This document shows, piece after piece, positions 1 through 8,700 of a stretch of 28,896 bases of DNA. This stretch comes from Bacteroidales bacterium H5. Lineage in GTDB: Bacteria > Bacteroidota > Bacteroidia > Bacteroidales > Muribaculaceae. The notes beneath the pieces are model-generated. The model saw nothing but the letters and a program-made list of their open reading frames with translations, ran no database searches and had not been told where the DNA came from. The position numbers and the translations under genes were made by a program. The stretch lies in assembly GCA_001701225.1 (NCBI GenBank), contig DAAQ01000026.1:1-28896 (forward strand), in the 5' to 3' direction. How positions within the stretch are numbered: position 1 is the stretch's first letter; each line of letters opens with the position of its first letter.

Positions 1-1
1 T

Positions 2-511
2 TTATCGCACCAGTAATATTTTGAAATCATGGCTGTAGGGCATCCCGATGAAATCACATGAGTGGACACCGAGATCGGTAGTCATGGTGGCGCGTATATC
101 ATCATAAATCATTGCTCGCACCTCGTAGCCGGAAGCTCCTTCTACGGGGAACCACTCTACATGCAAGTCGTTGCCTGTACGTCCGCTGATGGCTGATGTC
201 TCGGCGTTGAGCTGTACAGTGGGGAGTTTGCGGCTGTCGCGCCATGTGAGATATGCTTTGTCGAGAGCCGATACGCCGGTGGTCTCGTTGTGGAACATGT
301 TTATCCTGATGTCACGGCGGCTGTTGTCGCCACGCAGCAGAAGCTGCCCGTTTGCGGCATCGAGTTTGAAAGAGGTGATACCCTCTACCTGAATTGCGTG
401 GTCATAATAATCTCCTCCCTCGAATTTGAGCAGGTCGGGCACCTGGTCGGCCATCAGTGCGGTGGATGCCATGGCTGTCACGGCACCAGCAAGGAGTAAG
501 CGTGTCTTCAT
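2..511 (-). CDS. small secreted protein with FN3-like C-terminal part, unknown function
   Basis: This 169-residue protein starts with a short basic residue pair and a hydrophobic stretch (residues about 4-20), which reads as a Sec signal peptide, so export is likely. Residues about 110-165 (VEWFPVEGASGYEV and following) resemble the strand pattern of a fibronectin type III-like domain. No catalytic motif is visible. The stop codon lies at bases 2-4, so the gene is complete in the window. Its ATG overlaps the stop of the upstream gene as ATGA (508-511), which implies translational coupling with the sorting-tail protein. The signal peptides of the two proteins share the LLAGAV stretch, so they may be distant paralogues or may have exchanged leaders. 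It has no recognisable type IX tail itself. The specific function is unknown. Confidence 0.75.
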   Translation of the reverse strand: MKTRLLLAGAVTAMASTALMADQVPDLLKFEGGDYYDHAIQVEGITSFKLDAANGQLLLRGDNSRRDIRINMFHNETTGVSALDKAYLTWRDSRKLPTVQLNAETSAISGRTGNDLHVEWFPVEGASGYEVRAMIYDDIRATMTTDLGVHSCDFIGMPYSHDFKILLVR

Positions 512-1014
512 TTCTTGGTAATCTTGAGGGTTGCCGATTTGTAAGATACGATATATACGCCTGTGGCGAGATTGTCGAGCGAGATGATTGTCGCCTCTCC
601 CTCGGTAGTCTGCGGCACGCTGACGGGACGTCCTGCGAGGTCATACACGGTGACGTCGCCCGCGTTGGCTCCGCTCACCCTGACCAGTCCGCCGCCCATG
701 GCGGTGATGGTGGCCTCGGATGTGCGCTCGATTTCGGCTATGCCCGACATCTCGGCAAAATTGAAATGGTCGAGATTGGACGCCTCGTAGGTATAGGTCA
801 TCGCCTCGGCCCCGAGCTGGGGCACGGTGACGGTGATGCTGCGGTCGCCGATCTTCATTGAGGGCAGGTTTTCCGGGTCAACGCCGTCCTGGACGTTGAT
901 GAAGGCCGTCGTGCCGTCGGCGAATGTCATGCAGAGGTGTACGGCAGCCTGCGAGGCCATCGCACCACCCAAGGCCATGACCGCACCGGCGAGCAGTGGT
1001 CGTAGATGTTTCAT
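508..1014 (-). CDS. secreted protein with type IX secretion C-terminal sorting tail
   Basis: This 168-residue protein has a signal peptide (residues 1 to about 23, ending near SQAA). Its C-terminal 60 residues (VYDLAGRPVS..., then GVYIVSYKSATLKITKK) match the pattern of Por secretion type A sorting domains (PF18962-like). That pattern is YDLxGRxV, then a GvYiv turn, then a K-rich end. Known family role: the tail directs a cargo across the outer membrane through the type IX system and is then cleaved. The remaining passenger of about 85 residues is very small and has no recognised domain. It contains a strand-rich segment (ITVTVPQL). It is the first gene of a two-gene unit behind the promoter at 1071-1102 and is coupled to the downstream gene by an ATGA overlap. 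Confidence 0.8.
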   Translation of the reverse strand: MKHLRPLLAGAVMALGGAMASQAAVHLCMTFADGTTAFINVQDGVDPENLPSMKIGDRSITVTVPQLGAEAMTYTYEASNLDHFNFAEMSGIAEIERTSEATITAMGGGLVRVSGANAGDVTVYDLAGRPVSVPQTTEGEATIISLDNLATGVYIVSYKSATLKITKK

Positions 1015-1070
1015 GATGTTGATTTATGTGTTGTTGGTTAAGATATTGACTTGGTGTGTCTATATGCCCG

Positions 1071-1102
1071 CAAATGTACGTAAAATCCGATACTTATGCA
1101 AA
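1071..1102 (-). promoter_or_regulatory. Bacteroidota-type promoter for the two secreted-protein genes
   Basis: Read on the minus strand, a TTTG box (1099-1102) is followed after 20 bp by TACATTTG (1071-1078). This is a perfect match to the Bacteroides -33 TTTG and -7 TAnnTTTG elements with normal spacing. The start site would fall near 1065, giving a leader of about 50 nt before the ATG at 1014. This is read directly from the sequence. Activity is inferred. Confidence 0.75.
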
Positions 1103-1155
1103 TTTTATCCCCTGTTTCGATGTTTTATGCGGAAATCCTTAATTAGTTTCAGGCA

Positions 1156-2154
1156 TCAGTCTGATTTTACAACATTTAGATATGGGAGGAATACTGTGAA
1201 TCTATTGTCATTCTCAGAGATGATAATTTGCTGGTGATGCAGTTCGTATTGCTTCCTTAGATTTTTCAACCCGACCCCTGTATTGTTTACATTATTGCGT
1301 CGTTGGATATTATTTGAAACAGTTACACCATTCACTCCCTCATCAATAAGGATAGTCAACGGCTTATCCGGGGTTGCAGTATTATGTTTCAAGGCGTTTT
1401 CAATAAGCATCTGCACACTTACAGGTATTATTTGTCTGGTTCCCATATCGGGTGTTTCCTTGATATCTACAAGCAGGCTATCTCCATGACGCATTTTCTC
1501 CAGATAAAGGTAAGTGGAAGCGAATCTCATTTCATCAGAAAGATTCACGGCCGGATTCTGAGAAGTTGTGAGGATATACCGATAGACCGCCGAAAGTTTT
1601 TTTACAAACTTATTGGCGAGTTCCGGGCTTTCATAGGTCAGTGATGCAAGAACATTAAGGCTGTTGAAAAGAAAATGGGGATTTACCTGATTTTTTAGTG
1701 CATATAATTGATATAAAGCTTTTTCTTTCTCTGCCGTCATAATCTTTCTCTCATATACCATCTGTTCCTGCGTGTGTATAAGAAGTTCAAGCAGCAGGAC
1801 AAAAAGGCTGTTCCATGTAAGGAAAGAAAAAATCTGAGTTACAGACAACAGATGATGGCTCCATATCCATACGCAAACGGATATCATTATCCCCATAATC
1901 AGCGATATCAGGAATATATCAAGTATGATTATCCCTGACTGCAGCCTGCCCTTTAGCTTTTTATGCAAAAACTTGATGATATAATAATCCACACATCCAC
2001 CGGCTATACAGATAGGGATGTTGACTGACATATTTTTGATGACAACTGATAACTGATTGCCATCGTGATTGGATAGCAATGCAAATGTCGATGTAAACAG
2101 GAAAAGCATGCACAATCCTGTAATCAGAAATATGGCAAGATTCTTTTTATTCAT
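1156..2154 (-). CDS. LytS/YehU-family sensor histidine kinase
   Basis: This 332-residue membrane kinase is of the His_kinase (PF06580) type that pairs with LytTR regulators. Four hydrophobic segments fill residues about 7-125. A short coiled linker (KIMTAEKEKALYQLYALKNQ) then leads to the phosphoacceptor motif NPHFLFNSL (His160). The N-box is LIENALKHN (Asn253) and the glycine box is NTGVGLKNL (around 292-299). The signal sensed cannot be told, because there is no large extracytoplasmic domain and the sensor is mostly transmembrane. The start chosen is the ATG at 2154, which overlaps the regulator's TGA by one base (TGATG). A GTG one codon upstream is possible but less likely. It is the last gene of the AT-rich unit that begins at 4878. 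No clear terminator follows. Confidence 0.92.
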   Translation of the reverse strand: MNKKNLAIFLITGLCMLFLFTSTFALLSNHDGNQLSVVIKNMSVNIPICIAGGCVDYYIIKFLHKKLKGRLQSGIIILDIFLISLIMGIMISVCVWIWSHHLLSVTQIFSFLTWNSLFVLLLELLIHTQEQMVYERKIMTAEKEKALYQLYALKNQVNPHFLFNSLNVLASLTYESPELANKFVKKLSAVYRYILTTSQNPAVNLSDEMRFASTYLYLEKMRHGDSLLVDIKETPDMGTRQIIPVSVQMLIENALKHNTATPDKPLTILIDEGVNGVTVSNNIQRRNNVNNTGVGLKNLRKQYELHHQQIIISENDNRFTVFLPYLNVVKSD

Positions 2155-2912
2155 CACTGCTTCCCATTTATCCAGTCCAATAATCCTGGAACGCGGTTAC
2201 GGCTTACAATCACCTCCTGCGGGCAAGCGGGTGTAAAGTAAACTTTAAGCCTTCCTGCAAAATATTTGTGTAGCCTGTCAATGCTCTTTATGTTTGCTAT
2301 GCAGCTACGCGACAACCGATAGAATTTCTCTGAATCCATCATGCCCTCAAGTTGGTCCAGCGTATAGGCTATGATATATCGGCTGTTTGAGAATGTATGC
2401 AGGTATGTATATTTATCCTCACTGTAAAAAAATGCGATATTGTCGGTTTCGATATGCCGGTAGATATCACCGCACTGAACGAGAAAACGGTTTTTACGGC
2501 TTGATGAGAGGTAATCATCACGAAATCGGAGATAAGAATCCGATACCGGTGTAATGAGCCTGAGGTTTTCGTATTTCTGCAAGGCCGTTTCAAGTTCAGT
2601 TTCCTCGATAGGCTTCAGCAGATAGTCAATGCTGTTAAGCTTGAACGCTTTGAGCGCGAATTCATCGTATGCGGTCGTGAATATGACAGGAGTTGAAGTC
2701 TTTATCTGTTCAAATATCTCAAAGCTGTCTCCGTCAGACAACCGAATGTCAACGAGCAGCAGATCCACAGGGATATTCTTTATGAGGATAAGAGCCTGTT
2801 CGACAGATGATGCCCAGCCGCAAAGTTCCCAATCCGGCCGTGCGGTCTCCATCATCCGTCTCAACTCGCTGTACGCGAGCTGTTCATCTTCGATTATTAT
2901 ATACTTAGCCAT
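2154..2912 (-). CDS. LytTR-family response regulator
   Basis: This 252-residue regulator has an N-terminal receiver domain (residues 1 to about 120). The acidic pair is Asp9/Glu10, the probable phosphorylation site is Asp55 in LLLVDIRL, and the receiver ends with the YLLKP motif. The C-terminal part (about 142-247) is a LytTR DNA-binding domain with the typical IAFFYSEDKYTYLHT and FYRLSRSCIANI segments. Known role: phosphorylation by the adjacent LytS-type kinase controls binding to direct-repeat sites. It is coupled to the kinase by a one-base stop/start overlap. It lies 45 bp after the upstream barrel gene with no good promoter in the gap, so it probably shares a transcript with the two envelope proteins and may regulate them. 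Confidence 0.93.
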   Translation of the reverse strand: MAKYIIIEDEQLAYSELRRMMETARPDWELCGWASSVEQALILIKNIPVDLLLVDIRLSDGDSFEIFEQIKTSTPVIFTTAYDEFALKAFKLNSIDYLLKPIEETELETALQKYENLRLITPVSDSYLRFRDDYLSSSRKNRFLVQCGDIYRHIETDNIAFFYSEDKYTYLHTFSNSRYIIAYTLDQLEGMMDSEKFYRLSRSCIANIKSIDRLHKYFAGRLKVYFTPACPQEVIVSRNRVPGLLDWINGKQ

Positions 2913-2957
2913 AATGTTTTAAACGCATCTAAGTTAATTATATTATGTATCTGCTTA

Positions 2958-3989
2958 TTACAGCCTGAATCTCCATCCAAATTTAATCTCGGTGCTGAAC
3001 AGTCCGTTTGCCAACGCCGACTTGTTGTCATAAATTAGCGCGATGTCACTTTTCCCGACAACACCAAGAAACCATCTGTCGTGATTCCATACAAAAGAGA
3101 CATTCAGACGATTCGACAGACGGAAAGAACAACGCCTGCTGTTCTCTGCCGAACTGCCAATTACGAGAGCCGGGACTATCGATTCACTGATACCCAGCGT
3201 AATATTTCGACGGGGAACCCAATTATAACCATATCCGATTTTTATACCGAAAGACTGTCCTCTTATACTGTATTTGTCGGGGCCTCTAAAGTCCAGCTCA
3301 TCGGGTAATTGGCTGAAATCAAACGTATAATTCTGATTGACATAAGACAGTCCCAATGAAAAAGAACCTTGACTTTTTTGTTGCAGACGGCTTAAAGAAA
3401 AGGCTGCGGCATAAGAATATCTCTTGTTATTAAAAAAGTAGTTGGCTTCGATGCCCCATTCTGATGTCTTTACTCCGTTGAATTTCAATTTATCGACATT
3501 TTTACCATCATATTTAGTGATGTTCATTCCGATGTCGTTTTTGATGGAATAAAACGAGGCTGATAATAGGGCGCATGAAAAATCGAAGTTGAATTTTGAT
3601 TTAGTACGGTCGCTGCCTCCGAACAATTTATTTATATTCAGGTCATAACCGAGAGACACAGCCATGTATGTCACATCAAAACCGATGGTATTTGTTGTAG
3701 GAGAATTCATCTCGATATTGCCGTTGTGGGAGAAGTAAAGGTTGTTATAATCAAACCAGTTGTTGGAGCGTATCTTGACATTCATGTTGTAACCGGTTCC
3801 TTTGACATACACAGTGTCGTATGAATTAAAAAAACTGTCACCCCAACGATAGGTGTCAACACAGAATTTAGGAAATCTACCCATTGATGCGATTGAATCA
3901 AGGTCGAAAGACATTCCTTTCATCGTATTGAAACAGAATATGCTGATGATGACAAGTATTATTCTATGTCTAATTTCCTTAGAACCCAT
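2958..3989 (-). CDS. DUF4421-like outer-membrane protein
   Basis: This 343-residue protein has a basic N terminus and a hydrophobic signal peptide (residues about 10-24). The mature N-terminal segment, FCVDTYRWGDSFF... then DTVYVKGTGYN, is the pattern I associate with DUF4421 proteins of Bacteroidota. The rest alternates aromatic and polar residues (SLGYDLNINK, GIKIGYGYNWV, EIKFGWRFRL) and ends in a charged-aromatic C terminus, as expected of an outer-membrane beta-barrel. The ATG at 3989 is preferred over a TTG at 4007. It overlaps the preceding gene's stop by 11 bases, so the two are coupled. Substrate and function are unknown. The DUF4421 call is from memory of the family. Confidence 0.7.
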   Translation of the reverse strand: MGSKEIRHRIILVIISIFCFNTMKGMSFDLDSIASMGRFPKFCVDTYRWGDSFFNSYDTVYVKGTGYNMNVKIRSNNWFDYNNLYFSHNGNIEMNSPTTNTIGFDVTYMAVSLGYDLNINKLFGGSDRTKSKFNFDFSCALLSASFYSIKNDIGMNITKYDGKNVDKLKFNGVKTSEWGIEANYFFNNKRYSYAAAFSLSRLQQKSQGSFSLGLSYVNQNYTFDFSQLPDELDFRGPDKYSIRGQSFGIKIGYGYNWVPRRNITLGISESIVPALVIGSSAENSRRCSFRLSNRLNVSFVWNHDRWFLGVVGKSDIALIYDNKSALANGLFSTEIKFGWRFRL

Positions 3990-4878
3990 ATCTGATTCCG
4001 ACACCAAGCTTACCGGCCGGGCGGAAATGACGTTTGTCTTCGTCTTTTTGCCCTCCGAATATATACTTTATTTTCCTGTCAGTGATTTTACAAGTCCTGA
4101 CCATGTCAACTCCGGCATCAAGAAAGATGCCTAATTTTTTGTTGAAATAGAAAGATGGCGTAAGGTAAGAACTTAACATCATGGATGAATAAAGTCTGTT
4201 TTTACCTTCCATTTTAATGACACTCGTGATACCCTCCATTTCAAGAAGATTCCACCTTAATTTGAAATTCTGACCAAACCATGTCTGTGCAGAGGCTTTG
4301 ATTCCGCTTGAAATGTTCATGTCAAATTCAAGCCGCCCTTTAGGATTCCATTTGACATAAGTCATCGGTACGACCATCGGAGTACCGTAGGCATTTGTCA
4401 GACCGATACCACCTCCGATACTGAAAATGTCGTTCACTTTATATATGAAAAGACAGCCTCCGTTGGCAAGTACACTGTTCCAGGAGATTTCGTCAGGCGC
4501 ACTGTAAATACCGAATCCGAGCGTTGCAATTATGCTCCATCTCTCCGACAGAGGTCTTATGTGGGTTATATTTATGGATGCGTTGAGAATATCATCGGGA
4601 TTCTGATTGGCAGCCTCTCCGCTTCCACGTAAATCATATAGGGAACCCTGAATGGACGCCGTCCATAATATCGGCTCTCCGTAATCATTCAGCTTTACAG
4701 AGAGCGGTTGATTATATTTCAGCCCTATGCGATACAGTTCCCCCTTCCCGTATGAAACCTTCTGCTTGTCAGTAAAAGCCGAGCGGGAAAGATAGCCCGC
4801 TGAGATTTCCAGTTGTTGACCTTGCACTCTGAAGCCAACAATTAGAACCAATAATATAGCTGAAAGAAACTTTGTCAT
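3979..4878 (-). CDS. outer-membrane beta-barrel protein, DUF6268-like
   Basis: This 299-residue protein begins with a clear signal peptide (residues 1 to about 21, ending VQGQQ). It continues as alternating strands with glycine turns (WSIIATLGFGIYSAPDE, IFSIGGGIGLTNAYG) and ends GKLGVGIRYGF, a terminal aromatic residue typical of BamA-inserted barrels. The layout resembles DUF6268 family barrels. A PagL-like outer-membrane enzyme is an alternative, but no catalytic His-Ser pair could be assigned. The start is the ATG at 4878. The TTG at 4890 is unlikely. It is the first gene of the AT-rich unit. The 148-bp gap upstream holds only an imperfect promoter-like pair (TTG at 4916-4918 and GACCTTTG at 4888-4895 on the minus strand, 20 bp apart). 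That pair would give a nearly leaderless transcript. Confidence 0.65.
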   Translation of the reverse strand: MTKFLSAILLVLIVGFRVQGQQLEISAGYLSRSAFTDKQKVSYGKGELYRIGLKYNQPLSVKLNDYGEPILWTASIQGSLYDLRGSGEAANQNPDDILNASINITHIRPLSERWSIIATLGFGIYSAPDEISWNSVLANGGCLFIYKVNDIFSIGGGIGLTNAYGTPMVVPMTYVKWNPKGRLEFDMNISSGIKASAQTWFGQNFKLRWNLLEMEGITSVIKMEGKNRLYSSMMLSSYLTPSFYFNKKLGIFLDAGVDMVRTCKITDRKIKYIFGGQKDEDKRHFRPAGKLGVGIRYGF

Positions 4879-5026
4879 TTTTTGATGCAAAGGTCGCTAT
4901 TCAAAGCTCTCCTTGCAATCAAAACCAAATGGACGTCAGTATTTACACGGATGAAATGACAGATTTACAGGCTGGATTGACTCTATTATATTTTGAATCC
5001 GGCTATGGCGTTTCCTGATCCCTTTT

Positions 5027-5395
5027 TTATAGTGGGTCATCCAGGGATGTGTCCGTCTCGGATAGATAGCGTTCTATCTGCTCCCTCAACGGAGAGAGGT
5101 CGCGGGTAGCTGTTATCCATACCTCTGAGGAATCCACTTGATAATATCCGTGCACAAGAAAATGTCGCATACCTATGATTTGGCGCCAGGGGGTCTCGGG
5201 ATGGGCGTCCTGAAACTCTTTTGTGAGCATATAGGCAGCTTCTCCGATAATCTCAAGATTCTTCACCACTCCGTAATAGAGCAATGTATCGGCACCGAAA
5301 TCGTCGGGGGTATGGCCTGACATGAACCGCCCGATATTGTCTATGGCATGCAGTATGTGCCGCAGTCGCCCGGTATCACGCGGTTTCTCTCTCAT
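5027..5395 (-). CDS. hepT: HepT-like ribonuclease toxin (DUF86)
   Basis: This 122-residue helical protein carries the HepT signature Arg-x4-His-x-Tyr as RHFLVHGY (Arg77, His82, Tyr84). The segment NLEIIGEAAYMLTKEF and the C-terminal DLSPLREQIERYL helix also fit the family. In characterised pairs HepT is a HEPN RNase, and the partner nucleotidyltransferase inactivates it by adding AMP to the motif tyrosine. All three motif residues are present, so this copy appears intact. The reading frame overlaps the end of mntA by 20 bases, which is normal for coupled pairs. The segment 4891-5026 that follows shows only a weak inverted repeat (GGATT/AATCC) and no good terminator. Confidence 0.9.
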   Translation of the reverse strand: MREKPRDTGRLRHILHAIDNIGRFMSGHTPDDFGADTLLYYGVVKNLEIIGEAAYMLTKEFQDAHPETPWRQIIGMRHFLVHGYYQVDSSEVWITATRDLSPLREQIERYLSETDTSLDDPL

Positions 5396-5675
5396 AGATA
5401 AGGATTTTATCTCGGTCTGCCTGTTCGCGTACCCACGGCAGAAGTGTCCCGTCAGTCACGAGGTCGACGGCGCGCCGTAGGATTGATTCAAGATCCATGA
5501 CCATCGAGGCATGCTCGAATAGCCCGACCTGAGCATGGGGGTCAAACTGCACAAGTATGTCGACATCGCTTGTCGCATTCTCGCTTCCGCGTGACATGGA
5601 ACCGAAAAGCCATGCCCTTACGACCGGCTGCCCGGCAAAGTATTCTTTAATCTTTGCGATGAGATTCTTGTCCAT
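5376..5675 (-). CDS. mntA: MntA-like antitoxin nucleotidyltransferase
   Basis: This 99-residue minimal nucleotidyltransferase has the motif GS-x10-DxD (Gly25 Ser26 ... Asp37 Val Asp39) that binds metal and nucleotide in the Pol-beta superfamily. It ends ILIYERETA, as is common for MntA. Known role: it AMPylates HepT and so silences it. The open frame continues upstream to 5987, but the extra part is proline- and serine-rich nonsense antisense to the GH78 gene. The ATG at 5675 is therefore taken as the start. The promoter at 5682-5713 also forces this choice. The pair sits directly after the GH78 stop (46 bp). Confidence 0.92.
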   Translation of the reverse strand: MDKNLIAKIKEYFAGQPVVRAWLFGSMSRGSENATSDVDILVQFDPHAQVGLFEHASMVMDLESILRRAVDLVTDGTLLPWVREQADRDKILIYERETA

Positions 5676-5681
5676 TTCCCA

Positions 5682-5713
5682 CAAAAGTATATTCTTTTTT
5701 GATAAAATACAAA
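5682..5713 (-). promoter_or_regulatory. promoter of the mntA-hepT pair
   Basis: On the minus strand TTTG (5710-5713) and TACTTTTG (5682-5689) lie 20 bp apart, a perfect Bacteroides-type pair. The expected start site is near 5676-5678, within about three bases of the ATG at 5675. The message would therefore be leaderless or nearly so. The promoter lies in the 46-bp gap after the GH78 stop, so the pair has its own transcription. Confidence 0.7.
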
Positions 5714-5721
5714 TTTCTCTT

Positions 5722-8700
5722 TCAGAAAGTTGTGTCGGGGAGGGTGAGGCGGCGGTATGCGATGCGCTGGCGGCGCCAGGTGTAGATGCAGTGTATGTCT
5801 CCGTCGCGGCCCTGGATGATGGCGGGATAAGAGTATTGCGAGATAGGGGAGTCCTCGAGGGTGACGATAGGGGTCCAGTGCAGCCCGTCTGTGCTGCGGG
5901 CCACAGCGAGGGGTGTGCGGGGGCCTTTCTTGGTGGCGGGAAGGGTGGAGAAGGGGTTGTAGATGAGCAGATGTGTGCCGTCGGCAAGGGTCACGGCATC
6001 GGTGCCTGACTGGTTGTTGGGGATGTCGGTGAGGGTGACGCGGCTCCATGTCCGGCCGCGGTCATCGCTCCACGATGTGGCGAGGCGTCCGTTGCGTGTG
6101 CGCATCAGAACCTGCAGCCGCCCGTCGTCGTGACGCAGTATCGAGGGCTGGATGCAGTTTATCGGCCGCAGACGCGCTCCTTCGCGTGGTGTTATGCCGT
6201 CGGGAAGCAGGTCTTCGGTGAGATAGGCGCTGTCGGCGGGGATGGGGTCTATGTAGTCCCATTGGCCTGTGGCGAGGTCAAGAATCTCGAAATGTAGTTT
6301 CCATCCTCCCGATTCGGTGCTTGATGCGCAGATGAGGCGTCCGTCGACAATCTCGGGTTTGTTCTTGACCGGGCCTATGAACCCCTGAGGCAGCGGTTCG
6401 CGCTTGCTCCATGTCTTGCCGCCGTCTTTCGACTTGACGACCCATCCTGTCCAGTCGGCAACGCGGAGTCCGACCTTGTAGAAAAGCCACAGTTCGCCCG
6501 AAGGCATCTCCGTGAGCACCGGATTCCAGCATGCCTTGCGGCGCAGGCGCGGGTCAGCGTCTGCAAACTGTGCAATGGGTCCGACGGATGCGGGTGTTGT
6601 CGAGTCGTTGACTCCGGCCAGGAGGGCGTCGGGTGTGCCGGGAAGGAATACACCGTCACCGGCAAGTATCGGGTCGCTCCAGCGGTTTGAGCCTTTGGGC
6701 TTGCGGCTCACCCAGATGCACACGTCGGGATGGCGTTCGTGCGTGCCACCGAAATATGCCGCCACCAGATCGCCATCGCGTGTCTCCACTATGGTTGCGG
6801 CATGACACTGGGGGAAGGAGGTCCGTGTGTAGAGGTGAGCCGCATCGGTGACGAGAGGGTGAGGGAGGGGAAGCTCGCACCCTACGGTATGTGTGCCGGG
6901 GCCAATCTCGCTGACTGAGCCGTCGGGCAGGCGCACCTCTCCCGACGTGCCCGAGGGGAGGGTGATGCGCCAGGTCAGGCGGCGCCCGTCACGCTCCCAG
7001 CGGCTCTGTATCTTGCCCCACGGAGTGGGACGCGAGGTCGAGGCATATTCACAGTCGGGTATGCTCCAGTCTGCCTCGAAGACATATCGCCCCGGTTGCG
7101 AGCCGTTGCGTATGCCGCAGAGGTCTTGCTGCACCCATGACAGCAGGTCGCCGAGCAGCATGACGTGGTTGCCTGAGTTCATTGCGGGGTTGGCTGTGTC
7201 GCCGTTCCACAGTTCCCATGTGGTGGTCGCGCCCTTCTCGGCCATATATCCCCATGAGGGGTATGTGCGGTTTGTGGCGAGGGTCCATGCCAGGTCGCCG
7301 CGCCCGTTTGCGGTGAGGGTGCGCAACAGCCACGAGGTACCTATGACCCCTGTCGTGATGTGGGTGTTACCCTCGGTGATGATGCGTGCGGCGAGGTTTT
7401 CGGCCACGGCATGGCGCAGCGAGTCGGGCACAAGCCCAAATGCGAGTGCAAGCACATTGGCGGTTGGTGTGTTAGTCCCGTAAAATATCGAGTCGGGATA
7501 GAGTGGATGCCCTGGCTTGGGAGTTGTGCCGGGACGGTTGGTGAGGAATCGGCGGTTGAAGGCTTCCGATGTCTTCTCGCGCAGCGTGCGCCAGCGTGCG
7601 GCGTCATCGCCAAGTCCCTGCATCGTGGCGAATTTTTCGAGCAGGGCGAGGCAGCGGGCAGTGTATGCCGTCGAGATTAGCGCACCGTCGGTCTTGCGCG
7701 CCGGGTCTTTGGAGTGTATCAGCTCGGGGCTCTCGGGTGGCACGCACCAGTCGCCATAGCGGTCTCGTGTCACGATGCCGTCGCGCGAGTATTCGGCGAT
7801 GATATGCTCCATCCATCGTGCCATGTGGGGATATGCCATACGCGCGGGCACCGTGTCGGCATACTGCTCTATCAGCATGTCGCAGACCATCGGGAGTGCC
7901 GCGGGCCACGTCACGTTGTCGGTATAATAGTTCCAGAATGCAGGGGCCACGTCGGGGATGCAGCCGTCCTCGCGCTGTGCCTCGCAGATGTCGCGCACCC
8001 ACTTTGCGTATAGGGTGTGGTTGTCAAAGAACATGCTCTCGCCAAGCGCGCCCGATGTGCGGTCGCCAAGCCAGGGCTGCCTCTCGTTGCGCTGCGGGCA
8101 GTCAACGGGCATACCCTTGTAGTTGGCGCGTATTCCGCGCAGGGCGTTGAGCACCACGCGGTTCAGTATGGTGTCCGAGCACTCGAAATCCATCGACATC
8201 TCCATCGGGTCGCCCACGTGTATGGCCCTGATGTCGTCAGGCCCCATGCCGGGTAGTCCGCTGACCTCGGCATAGCGGAAGCCGTGATATGTGAACGACG
8301 GAGTCCATGTCACCTCGCCAAGCTCGCGGCCCGAGCAGATGTATATATCTTCAGAGCGGGCATCACGAAGGTTGGCAGTGTAGAGTGTCCCGTCGGGGTT
8401 GAGCCGCTCGGCAAAACGTATGCGTATTGTATCCCCCTCCGCCCCTCGCGGACGCAGGGCAATCCATCCGGCCATATTGACGCCGAAATCCACTATATAT
8501 CTGTCATCGTGCGGGGTGACCGAGAGGGGGGTGACAGACTCGCCGCAGGTCATGTCGGGAGTGGTCTGGGCACGCAGTGTGCCATAGGGGATGGCCGACC
8601 GCTGTGCAGGGAGCCATGCCGAGTCGTCAAATCCTGACGCGGCCCAACCGGGCATCTCCATGCGTGCGTCGTAGACCTCGCCGTCATACTCGTTGGCCAG

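Noticed and set aside
5676..5987. N-terminal extension of MntA
   Set aside because: The sequence is Pro/Ser/Ala-rich and antisense-frame-like within the end of the GH78 gene. MntA proteins are about 100 residues.
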